Below are positions 6,971 through 13,871 of a stretch of DNA of 13,920 bases, piece after piece. Position 1 is the first letter of the stretch. Each line of letters begins with the position of its first letter. Source of the DNA: 70-18 sp041691815 (GTDB lineage Bacteria; Pseudomonadota; Alphaproteobacteria; Acetobacterales; Acetobacteraceae). Location of the stretch: the NCBI GenBank assembly GCA_041691815.1, contig JBEPTZ010000119.1:1-13920 (forward strand), in the 5' to 3' direction. The notes below the pieces were generated by a model. It was not told where the DNA came from. It ran no database searches and was given only the letters and a program-made list of their open reading frames with translations. A program made the translations under genes and the position numbers.

Positions 6971-7805
6971 CGGGGGGATCCAGCGGGCGCTGATAGACGA
7001 CCGCGTCCGCATACCGCTGCACCTCGAACAGCGGGGAGATGCGGCTCATCGATTCCGTGTGCCCCAGGCAAATGAAACCGCCCGGAACCAGACTTTCATA
7101 GAGATTTTCAGCGGCGATGCGGCGTGAGGCATCATCAAAATATATCAGCATGTTGCGGCAAAATATAACATCAAATCGGCCGAGCTGGCGCACTTCGGTG
7201 GCGGCCACCACATTGGTTGCCGAAAACCCGATCGACTGCCGCAGATCGGCGATAATGCGCCAGGTCTGGTCGTCGATGGTTTCGAAATAGCGGGCGATGG
7301 TTGCCTTGGGCAGGCGCATCAGCGCTCGTTGGCCGTACTGGCCCGCACGCGCCGCCTCCAATACCCGTGTGTCGATGTCTGAGCCGATGATCTCGACATC
7401 GTAGCTGTCGACCGCCGGCCAGGTGTCCAGCAGCCACATGGCGATCGAATACGGCTCCTCACCGGTGGAACACGGGATCGACCAGATTCGCACTGGCGCG
7501 CCGCTCGGTTTGGTCGCGATGCATTGTGCGAGCAGATCCGTGGTCAGGCACCGAAGCTGGTACTCTTCGCGGTAGAAATATGTCTCGTTGATGGTGAATG
7601 CATTGATAAAATGCTCGATTTCGTCATCAAAATCGGCCCGCAGCCGCGCAAGATACTGATCGAATGAGGTCGTTGCGGTGGCCTGCATCCGGTCGATCAC
7701 CCGGCGAATAATGTAATCCGGGTGGCGTGGCAGCACCATACCGGTACGGCGATAGAGGAATTCACCAATCTTACGGCAGTCCTCGTCGTCAACCGCCGGG
7801 GGCAT
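6963..7805 (-). CDS. cheR: CheR chemoreceptor glutamate methyltransferase
   Basis: The enzyme has 280 residues and transfers methyl groups from S-adenosylmethionine to receptor glutamates. The N-terminal helical domain (1-70) is followed by FTINETYFYREEYQL, matching the CheR signature FT.NET.F.R. The SAM-binding segment reads IPCSTGEEPYSIAM (about 110-123), then GSDIDTRVLEAARAG, FDVIFCRNMLIYFD and LGHTESM, all in family order. The length is normal and the gene is complete. The start is placed at the ATG at 7805, two bases after the HEAT gene's TGA. A TTG at 7811 in the same frame would overlap that stop as TTGA and is an alternative adding two residues. The substrate is probably the MCP of the same operon. 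That MCP lacks a C-terminal NWETF-type tether, so CheR would have to find the helices directly. Confidence 0.95.
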   Translation of the reverse strand: MPPAVDDEDCRKIGEFLYRRTGMVLPRHPDYIIRRVIDRMQATATTSFDQYLARLRADFDDEIEHFINAFTINETYFYREEYQLRCLTTDLLAQCIATKPSGAPVRIWSIPCSTGEEPYSIAMWLLDTWPAVDSYDVEIIGSDIDTRVLEAARAGQYGQRALMRLPKATIARYFETIDDQTWRIIADLRQSIGFSATNVVAATEVRQLGRFDVIFCRNMLIYFDDASRRIAAENLYESLVPGGFICLGHTESMSRISPLFEVQRYADAVVYQRPLDPPDV

Positions 7806-7807
7806 GG

Positions 7808-8422
7808 TCAATGGCTACGCTCGATTCGGGTCCTGACAGTGTCGACCGAGAATCGGATAAACGGCTGGTCAGCGAAGCGTTCCGCGCAGCACGCCATTGC
7901 GGGCAATACATCCGGCCCACCGATTTCGCCCAGCGCATCAAGCGCCGCAGCGCACACATTCACCGAGGGATCGTGCTCCAGCACCTCAGCCAGCAGCATA
8001 GCGGTCGCCGGTGACGGAACCTCCAGAGTCAATTCGCAGGCGAGCAAGCGGACGTTCGGGTCCGGGTCGCGCAGCAACCCCGCCAGGTATGCGCCCATGG
8101 CGGCCGGCATCGCTCTCAACGCGTCGAGCGCGCCGCTGCGCAGGTTGGCGTCGGGGGCGCCCAGATACGGCACCACGGCTTGCACACTGGCGGCGTCGCC
8201 AAAATGGATCAGGCTGGTGAAAATTGCCGCGCGAACGCGCTGGTCGGTTTCGGCGGCAAGGGCGCGGCCCAACTCCGGAGCCGTATCGACGAAATCGGCC
8301 AGCGCGCGGGCGGCGCTCCAGCGTGCGCTGGCGGGCCCACTTCCGAGTGCCCGCAGCGCGTCAGCGCGGTCAGGACTGCCGGCCGGAGGAGCGACCTGGG
8401 ATGCCTTGCGTACCAGCGGCAT
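7808..8422 (-). CDS. HEAT-repeat protein of the che operon
   Basis: The protein has 204 residues and is built almost entirely of HEAT/PBS-lyase-like helical pairs of about 30 residues. Visible units include DQRVRAAIFTSLIHFGD, DANLRSGALDALRAMP, DPNVRLLACELTLEVPS, and DPSVNVCAAALDALGEIG. The D-x-x-V-R and A-L-x-x-L spacing is typical. Such solenoids bind other proteins, and no catalytic residues are evident. There is no signal peptide or membrane segment. It begins one base after the cheB stop and ends two bases before the cheR start, so it is made together with the two adaptation enzymes. It may scaffold CheB and CheR or link them to the receptor array, but that is inference from position only. 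HEAT proteins have been noted beside che genes in other bacteria without a settled role. Confidence 0.8.
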   Translation of the reverse strand: MPLVRKASQVAPPAGSPDRADALRALGSGPASARWSAARALADFVDTAPELGRALAAETDQRVRAAIFTSLIHFGDAASVQAVVPYLGAPDANLRSGALDALRAMPAAMGAYLAGLLRDPDPNVRLLACELTLEVPSPATAMLLAEVLEHDPSVNVCAAALDALGEIGGPDVLPAMACCAERFADQPFIRFSVDTVRTRIERSH

Positions 8423-8423
8423 G

Positions 8424-9503
8424 TCAGGGGAGCAATTTCTGTAGCTGCGCGGCTATGCTGGAGATCGGCAGCACCCAGTCGGCGCCATCGGCTTTCACCA
8501 ACTCTCCCGGCATACCCCATACCACAGCGGTCTCCTCGGCCTCCGCGATCGTCCGCCCTCCGGCCTCGTGCACTGCAGTCATGGCTTGGGCACCGTCATT
8601 TCCCATTCCGGTAAGCAACACACCAATAAGCTGGCTGGCCGGCAGACGTTCCAATGCGCTGCGCACCAGCCGATCAACACTGGGGTGCCACGGGTAATCG
8701 GCGCGGCCTGGGTTCGGCACCGCCACTAACCGTGTTGCACGCTGCGAGACTATCATATCGGCGTCGCCCCGCGCGATATAGACGCAGCCTGGGCGTGGCT
8801 GTGTCGGCTGGGTCAGTTCGACCACCTGCAACGCGCAAACCCGGTTCAGCCGCTGCGCCAGTGAACTGGTAAAACCGGCCGGCATGTGCTGCGCCACCAG
8901 GATCGGCCACCGGAACTCAGCTGGCAGCGGCGCCAGCACGGCCTCCAGCGCCGGCGGCCCACCAGTCGACGCTCCCACCAGCACCAGGCCGTCGCCGGTC
9001 GGGGCTGGCCGTTCGCCGCGCTGCCCGGGTCTGGCGCTGACCCGACGCTGGGCGGCGCCGTCGCTGATTCGGTGGCGCACCCGTTCGCGTAACCGGAGGC
9101 TTGGGAGGAGCGCCACCGCGGCGGCGGCGCGCACGGTGCGGACCAGAACCGGCGCCAGGGTGTGCATCGCCAGGGAAATCGCCCCGCCGGGCTTGGCGAC
9201 AAAATCCACCGCGCCAAGCCGCAGCGCCTCGAAGGTAGCTTCTGCGCCCTCCGCAGTGAGCGATGAGACCATCACGACCGCGCATGGTCGCTCGATCATG
9301 ATGCGGTCGAGGCATTCAAGGCCGCCCATCACCGGCATCTGCACGTCCAGCGTCACCACGTCGGCCGCCTGCTCGGCAAGCAACTCCAACGCCTCGCGGC
9401 CATTTCGGGCGTAGCGCAGTGTGAAGTCGGCTTCCTCACGAAAAATCTCGCCGATCAACTTGCGCATCAACGGTGAGTCATCGACAACCAATAGCCTGAT
9501 CAC
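8424..9503 (-). CDS. cheB: CheB receptor methylesterase / response regulator
   Basis: The protein has 359 residues. An N-terminal receiver (1-120) with Asp8/Asp9, acceptor Asp53 in TLDVQMPVMGG, Ser80/Ser81 in VSSL and Lys104-Pro105 is joined by a basic linker (about 125-168) to the methylesterase domain. The catalytic triad is Ser179 in GASTGG, His206 in AQHMPAGFT and Asp303 in GMGNDGA. It removes methyl groups from, and deamidates, receptor glutamyl sites when phosphorylated by CheA. The start is GTG at 9503, overlapping the cheW stop as GTGA. The length and motif order are standard for a complete enzyme. Its targets would be the MCP sites near residues 81-82, 298-299 and 360-361. Confidence 0.95.
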   Translation of the reverse strand: MIRLLVVDDSPLMRKLIGEIFREEADFTLRYARNGREALELLAEQAADVVTLDVQMPVMGGLECLDRIMIERPCAVVMVSSLTAEGAEATFEALRLGAVDFVAKPGGAISLAMHTLAPVLVRTVRAAAAVALLPSLRLRERVRHRISDGAAQRRVSARPGQRGERPAPTGDGLVLVGASTGGPPALEAVLAPLPAEFRWPILVAQHMPAGFTSSLAQRLNRVCALQVVELTQPTQPRPGCVYIARGDADMIVSQRATRLVAVPNPGRADYPWHPSVDRLVRSALERLPASQLIGVLLTGMGNDGAQAMTAVHEAGGRTIAEAEETAVVWGMPGELVKADGADWVLPISSIAAQLQKLLP

Positions 9504-11005
9504 CGTGTTGCCCGCGCCACCGCAGCAAAATTGTCGAGCAACCGGCGCTCACTGCGGCTCAGCAGTTCGGCCGGGTCCAACAGCAGCACCATCCGGTTGC
9601 GCAACTGCAGGTTGATGACGCCGTGCACCAGCCGCACAGCCTCCCCGGCGAGATCGGGCGCCGGTTCCACCGCGTCGGCAGGCACCCGCAGCACGTCGCG
9701 AACACTGTCGACAATCAGCCCCGCGCGATGCTGTGCACTGCGCACCACAATCAATCGTTGACGAGTGCGTTCGCCCTGAAACTCGGCCAGACCAAACCGT
9801 CGCCGCTGATCGACCACCGGTAACACTTCGCCATCCAGATTGATCACTCCCTCAAGAAATTTCGGCGCCCGCGGTATACGGGTCACTGTAGCCGGCGCCC
9901 GTGCGACCTGATCCACCGCCCCGATCGGCAGCGCGAACTCTTCATCACCGAGCTGAAACACCAGCACTTGCAGGCTTTCCTGGGCGATATCGGCTGACTT
10001 GCCGTGCGGTTGCATCGTCTGTGGCGCCTCGGTGAGTCTTTGCATGACATCTTCGCGGAACAATTGGCCGGGAGCGAGAATGGAAACCAGCCCGACACCC
10101 TCCCCACCGCGATAGACGGCCTTGATTCTCGCTTCGCCGCCGGTCCGCGCCGCCACCATCGACGGCAGCGGGTCGATCGCCGACTGCTTGGCCGCCAGGA
10201 TCGCCAGCATGCGATCGGCCACCAACCCGAGCTTTGCCCCAGCCACCGAAATCACGATCATCTTTTGCCGCCACCGCGCGTGCTCCGCGAGCGCCAGCGG
10301 GAATCCAAGCAAACCGCGCAGCGACAGCAGCGGCAGAACCGCGCCGCGAAACATGGTCATGCCAAGCAGCACGGTTTCCGCGTGCGGGGTGGAGACCAGT
10401 TCCATCGGCGCCGGCGCTATCTCCTCCACCGCATCCAGCTCCAGCGCATAAACCTGCCCGGCCACATCGAAGCAGACCAATGATTGCGCCTCAATGCCGA
10501 CCTCACCCCTCGGGGCCAGAGCCTCGTGCAACGCGGGCGCCTTGCGGGCCGGGCGGGCGCGTTGCACGAAGGCGCCCGCCACCAGACTGGCAACGTCCAG
10601 CACTTTCGCGACTTCCGCGTTGGCAGTCTCGAATGTGCCGCGCAAATGGCCGGTTTCCGCCGCAGTGCATTCGCATGCACGGGTCGAAATACGCTCGGAA
10701 GTGACCGAAACAAGCCCGTCCATCGCATCCACCGCGACGGCGATGGGCGCCTCCCCGGCGAGTACGATCGCACGCGTCGTTTGGCCGAGCGGTCCGTCGG
10801 CGCGCGCCAACAGCGCCCGCAAACTCGCCACCGGCACCACCGCACCGCGCAAATTGGCCATACCCAGCAGCCCGCTAGGCCCCAACGGCAGGCGTGCCAC
10901 CGCCGGCATCGGTATTACTTCGGAGACCGTCTCGGCAGGCAGCGCGTACAGATCCCGTTCGACGCGAAATGTCAGAAATTGCTGCGCAGGGCCGGTTTCC
11001 GGCAT
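9500..11005 (-). CDS. cheW: CheW-type coupling protein with three tandem CheW domains
   Basis: The protein has 501 residues, about three times a normal CheW. Domain 1 spans about 8-145 (FLTFRVERDLYALP), domain 2 about 175-315 (SLVCFDVAGQVYALEL) and domain 3 about 345-485 (LQVLVFQLGDEEFALP). Each keeps the opening strand and the G-x-x-N-x-R-G region, but only domain 1 has the full motif, GMANLRGAVVPV. Domain 2 has GMTMFRGAVLPL and domain 3 GVINLDGEVLPV. That loop contacts receptor tips in known CheWs, so the three domains may bind different partners. Single CheWs bridge receptor and CheA P5, whereas a triple one could join several receptors or build an altered lattice. The start is the ATG at 11005, seven bases after the MCP stop with AGG just upstream. 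An upstream in-frame start at 11089 would overlap the MCP and add a basic, non-family segment. Three-domain CheWs exist but are uncommon. Confidence 0.9.
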   Translation of the reverse strand: MPETGPAQQFLTFRVERDLYALPAETVSEVIPMPAVARLPLGPSGLLGMANLRGAVVPVASLRALLARADGPLGQTTRAIVLAGEAPIAVAVDAMDGLVSVTSERISTRACECTAAETGHLRGTFETANAEVAKVLDVASLVAGAFVQRARPARKAPALHEALAPRGEVGIEAQSLVCFDVAGQVYALELDAVEEIAPAPMELVSTPHAETVLLGMTMFRGAVLPLLSLRGLLGFPLALAEHARWRQKMIVISVAGAKLGLVADRMLAILAAKQSAIDPLPSMVAARTGGEARIKAVYRGGEGVGLVSILAPGQLFREDVMQRLTEAPQTMQPHGKSADIAQESLQVLVFQLGDEEFALPIGAVDQVARAPATVTRIPRAPKFLEGVINLDGEVLPVVDQRRRFGLAEFQGERTRQRLIVVRSAQHRAGLIVDSVRDVLRVPADAVEPAPDLAGEAVRLVHGVINLQLRNRMVLLLDPAELLSRSERRLLDNFAAVARATR

Positions 11006-11012
11006 TGCACGC

Positions 11013-12935
11013 CTAGCCACCGTGCTGACCAAGTTCGCCGGCAAGCGATGCGATTTCCTCGATCGCCGCCGCCAGGTCTTCCGCACCACGCCCCTGTTCG
11101 CTGGCTGCTATCGAGGCCTGTCGCGCCGCCGCACTGGCCTGTTCGGCTGCGGTGGCGATCTGCCGGGCGCCGGCGGCGATGTCGCCAGCAGCCCCTAGCG
11201 TTGCCTGCGAACTCCGTTCGATCGCCCCATAAGACTGGGCCATCCCGGTGATGTCGACGTCCACCTGATCCATCGCCGGGAACACCAGCCGACTCTTATC
11301 GATTTCCATCTGCCCGGTGGCGGTGATCCGTTCCAGATCGTTCCCCAGCGCGCTGATCTGCTCCATGATACTGGCGACCATATCGCTGATTTGTGACGCA
11401 CTTTCAGCGACTTCGCGCGCCAGTGCGCGAATATCGCCGGAAACCACGACGAAGCCCCGTCCGGCGTCGCCGGCGCGTGCGGCTTCCACAGCGCCGCTGA
11501 CCGCCAGCATGCTGGTCTGGACCGCGACGAGCGCAATGTTATCAACGACTTTACTGACCCGGCGCCCGAGCCCTTTCAGATCCAGTATCCTGGCCAGGCT
11601 CGCGCGGGTCTCATCCAGCGCCTGGCTCACACCGTCGACCAGCGCGACAACGCCGCTCCGGCTTTGCGCAAGCGTTACCTGCATTGTGGCAACCTGCTGG
11701 CTCGCCGTAGCGGCACCGGTCTGCGCCAGTGTGGCGCGTCTCTCTATCTGACTGAGTGCCGCGGAGGTCTGCTGCGTCGCCGCCGCCTGCACCTGCGCGC
11801 CCCGGGTGATTTGCGCGACAGCGGTCATGATCTGCGCCGCCGCCCCAGACATTTCCTGGATGGTCGCTGACAGTTGCTCGGCACTGGATGCAACCTGCTC
11901 GGCTGCCGAGAAGCCGCCGCGGCCGATGCGTAGCTGTTCCGTCAACTCCGCCAGCGCGGCGGCGGCGGTGCGTCCCTGGTCCAGCGCCTTCGCTTGCTCC
12001 TGTGTCGCCACCTGGGCCTGCCCGGCCGCGGCAGCCTGCTCTTCCGCTGCGCTGGCGACCTCCCCGGCGGCCTTGCGTGCCTCGCCCGCCGCCCGCTCCA
12101 TTTCCGCCGCCACGGTCAGGGCCTCGCGGCTGCCCTCGGCCATGGCGGCAAGGTCGTGGCGCATGGCGGTGAGGGTTTCGACCACCGCCTTGCCGCTCAA
12201 AGCCTCCGTCGTAGCGCGTTTGGCGGCCGCGTCGGCGGTCTTTACGATCTCGCGCACTTGGCCGCCGATCGTGGTCACCAGGGCCTGTACGTCGTTCGCG
12301 CTTTTCTCCGATGCCTCGGCGAGCGCGCGCACCTCTTCGGCTACCACTGCGAAGCCGCGCCCGTGATCGCCGGCTCGGGCTGCCTCGATGGCAGCATTCA
12401 GCGCCAGCAGGTTGGTTTGGTCCGAAATGCGACTGACGACACTGGTGATCTCACCGATCTGGAGGGTGCGATTGTCGAGTTCGGCGCTCGTCGTGAGCGA
12501 TGCCTGTTGGCGTTGCGCATTCTGTTCCACTGCGCGGACCGAAGTTATGATCTGCGCCGACATTTCTGCCAGGGTGCGCTGTGCAGTTTCGGTGAGGCGC
12601 TGAGAGGTGTCGGCCTCCGCCCGGGCAAGCGCCAGATTAGAGAGCATGGTCGAGACCGCAGCCAACTGCTCCTGCGCTGCGCCGGCCGCTTCCTCCCCGC
12701 CAGCCGCGATTTGCTCCATGGAGCGCCCAAGCTGCTGTGCCGCCGCAGCCGCCTCGACCAGCCCTGCCGCCAACTCCCCGGTTGCCGCTGCTAGCCGCTC
12801 GGTGGCTTTGCGCTCGCGTGGCGCGGCGGCACCCGCGGAACGCGAAGGCGGCGACATCGCTGGCGCGGAGCCCGCCTGCGCGACCAAAGCTTTCGCGGGG
12901 TCGCGCGCAATTTTTGAGGTCTTGACCAAGGCCAT
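11013..12935 (-). CDS. Soluble methyl-accepting chemotaxis protein with two signalling tips
   Basis: The protein has 640 residues with no membrane segment, no HAMP and no recognised ligand domain. From about residue 40 to the end it is almost all alanine/glutamine-rich helix. It contains two receptor hairpin tips. The first, about 163-205, is canonical (SDQTNLLALNAAIEAARAGD ending at 190, then HGRGFAVVAEEVRALAE). The second, about 463-505, is divergent (AVQTSMLAVSGAVEAARAGD ending at 490, then AGRGFVVVSGDIRALAR). EAARAGD occurs at 184-190 and 484-490, exactly 300 residues apart. Methylation-consensus pairs fit at Glu81/Glu82, Glu298/Glu299 and Gln360/Glu361. There is no C-terminal NWETF-like tether. 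The start ATG at 12935 has GGAG seven bases upstream. It leads the operon ahead of the triple CheW, its likely partner. It should sense a cytoplasmic cue through its short N-terminus or another protein. The ligand is unknown. Confidence 0.92.
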   Translation of the reverse strand: MALVKTSKIARDPAKALVAQAGSAPAMSPPSRSAGAAAPRERKATERLAAATGELAAGLVEAAAAAQQLGRSMEQIAAGGEEAAGAAQEQLAAVSTMLSNLALARAEADTSQRLTETAQRTLAEMSAQIITSVRAVEQNAQRQQASLTTSAELDNRTLQIGEITSVVSRISDQTNLLALNAAIEAARAGDHGRGFAVVAEEVRALAEASEKSANDVQALVTTIGGQVREIVKTADAAAKRATTEALSGKAVVETLTAMRHDLAAMAEGSREALTVAAEMERAAGEARKAAGEVASAAEEQAAAAGQAQVATQEQAKALDQGRTAAAALAELTEQLRIGRGGFSAAEQVASSAEQLSATIQEMSGAAAQIMTAVAQITRGAQVQAAATQQTSAALSQIERRATLAQTGAATASQQVATMQVTLAQSRSGVVALVDGVSQALDETRASLARILDLKGLGRRVSKVVDNIALVAVQTSMLAVSGAVEAARAGDAGRGFVVVSGDIRALAREVAESASQISDMVASIMEQISALGNDLERITATGQMEIDKSRLVFPAMDQVDVDITGMAQSYGAIERSSQATLGAAGDIAAGARQIATAAEQASAAARQASIAASEQGRGAEDLAAAIEEIASLAGELGQHGG

Positions 12936-12942
12936 CTCGTGT

Positions 12943-12946
12943 CTCC
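12943..12946 (-). promoter_or_regulatory. Ribosome binding site of the MCP gene
   Basis: GGAG on the minus strand lies seven bases before the ATG at 12935. It is the clearest Shine-Dalgarno sequence in the window and fits the first gene of a transcript. Confidence 0.6.
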
Positions 12947-12994
12947 AGCAGCCGCGCGAGCATTATGGCCAGATGCCGCATCCCGCCGCCGGAA

Positions 12995-13023
12995 AGTATA
13001 AGCCACTGCTACAGCGACACCAA
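12995..13023 (-). promoter_or_regulatory. Putative sigma-70-type promoter of the che operon
   Basis: The minus strand has TTGGTG (13023-13018) as a -35, a 17-base spacer, and TATACT (13000-12995) as a -10 that differs from TATAAT at one position. The -35 keeps only TTG. Transcription would begin near 12988, leaving an untranslated leader of about 50 bases before the MCP start. The position is sensible because this is the only long non-coding region upstream of the operon. No sigma-28-type flagellar promoter was recognised here by eye. It is a prediction only. Confidence 0.4.
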
Positions 13024-13080
13024 CTCTCCTGATAATCGTCGACCGCAGCGTCGCCAGAGACGAAATTATCGAGCGACACC
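13013..13080. repeat. Paired direct and inverted repeats upstream of the che promoter
   Basis: AGCGACACC occurs at 13013-13021 and again at 13072-13080. Between the copies lies an imperfect inverted repeat: GATAATCGTC (13031-13040) faces GACGAAATTATC (13059-13070), whose complement is GATAAT-TT-CGTC. The first direct-repeat copy overlaps the putative -35. The arrangement could be an operator for a regulator of the operon, or a small scar of an inserted element. No regulator family can be named from these motifs. Confidence 0.35.
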
Positions 13081-13412
13081 GCCCCGCACGCGGCGCTGCG
13101 ATATGAGTGGTGGTTCAGAGGCCGGCCGATGAAGTGCCAGGCAAGTCGATCCGTCGGTCAAACCGGCAAACGTCGCGGCAGCTGGGAGATGGTGCAAATT
13201 TGTCGGCCGGAACCTCCGCGGCGGGACACGCGCAACATACGCTCAACACCGCCAGGGTTTGCCCATCAGCTTCGTGCGAGAAGGTGGCTCGTCTGCGAGG
13301 AGCAGCGCGCCAGGGTTTACAGGGTGCCGGGTGCTTTGCCGTCGCATTGAGGCACTTGCCGTGCGCCTATTGCATCGGCGACGGTTATTCGGATGCTGGG
13401 TAACACTGTGCC
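13081..13412. other. Gene-free stretch between recombinase remnant and che promoter region
   Basis: No coding region can be supported here. Short open frames on the plus strand (for example 13107-13403) have no recognisable domain, no good ribosome binding site and arginine/alanine-heavy content typical of random GC-rich DNA. An 11-base direct repeat CGCCAGGGTTT lies at 13250-13260 and 13308-13318. No tRNA, structured RNA or terminator was recognised. The region probably consists of the downstream flank of the decayed recombinase plus upstream control DNA of the che operon. Confidence 0.5.
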
Positions 13413-13871
13413 TCATACCGAGGGCGTCACGCTCCTACCCCCTTGCCGTGCGTGCCAGCGAAGCGATATTCGACAAAGGTTGCATCGCCTCCCCGCAACC
13501 ACCGACAGTTCACGCCCAGGAACAAATGTTCCTGAGCGTTTTTTGTTCCCCGTTCTCAGAACCTTACCGGCACCGCCCGAACCGCCAGCCTCCGCCGAGG
13601 CGGCCAGCGACAGGATCATCGGCAGGTCGCCATGCAGCACCGCCGCTAGGCCGTCCGGTGCTGCTGGGTCCGGCGTCAGCACCACGCGATCGATCAGGCC
13701 ACGCAGAATGCCGGCCGCTTCGGTGCGGCAGTCCGGCGCATTGAGCGCCGTCTCAAGATCGGCGACCTTGGCGGCATACAGGGCCGCCGCATTCGGGTGC
13801 AGATGGATCTGCGCCTTCGGCGTCCGCGCCTCGGTCGCCTGCCGGGTCAACTCCACCTTGCGGGCCTCTAG
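13413..13871 (-). pseudogene. Large serine recombinase, C-terminal remnant
   Basis: The open frame gives about 153 residues matching the C-terminal part of large serine recombinases of alphaproteobacterial mobile elements. It starts LEARKVELTRQATEA (end of the coiled coil), continues HPNAAALYAAKVADLETALN, then the conserved ILRGLIDRVVLTPD and LHGDLPMILSLAA, and ends with ELSVVAG near the C-terminus. The N-terminal catalytic resolvase domain, with its serine nucleophile, and the DNA-binding 'recombinase' domain are absent. Reading upstream, homology-like sequence stops at about 13871 and an in-frame TGA follows at 13884-13886. The fragment therefore has no credible start (the GTG at 13856 is merely in frame) and cannot recombine DNA. 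The last 25 or so residues to the stop may be native or read-through. It marks former mobile DNA just upstream of the che operon. Confidence 0.75.

Noticed and set aside
11006..11089. Longer start for the triple CheW at 11089
   Set aside because: The extra 28 residues are basic, unlike CheW, and encoded within the MCP 3' end. The ATG at 11005 has AGG upstream and begins at the CheW fold.
13250..13318. CGCCAGGGTTT repeated 58 bases apart, considered as an attachment site or array
   Set aside because: There are only two short copies with no further units or flanking symmetry. Such a pair could occur by chance and supports neither a CRISPR array nor an att site.
13107..13403. 98-codon plus-strand frame in the upstream region
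   Set aside because: It has no recognisable domain or credible ribosome binding site, other plus-strand frames overlap it, and its composition is random-like.
13519..13532. GGAACAAATGTTCC palindrome resembling a Gram-positive LexA box
   Set aside because: It lies inside the recombinase remnant's coding frame, does not fit the alphaproteobacterial GTTC-N7-GTTC SOS box, and has no promoter nearby.
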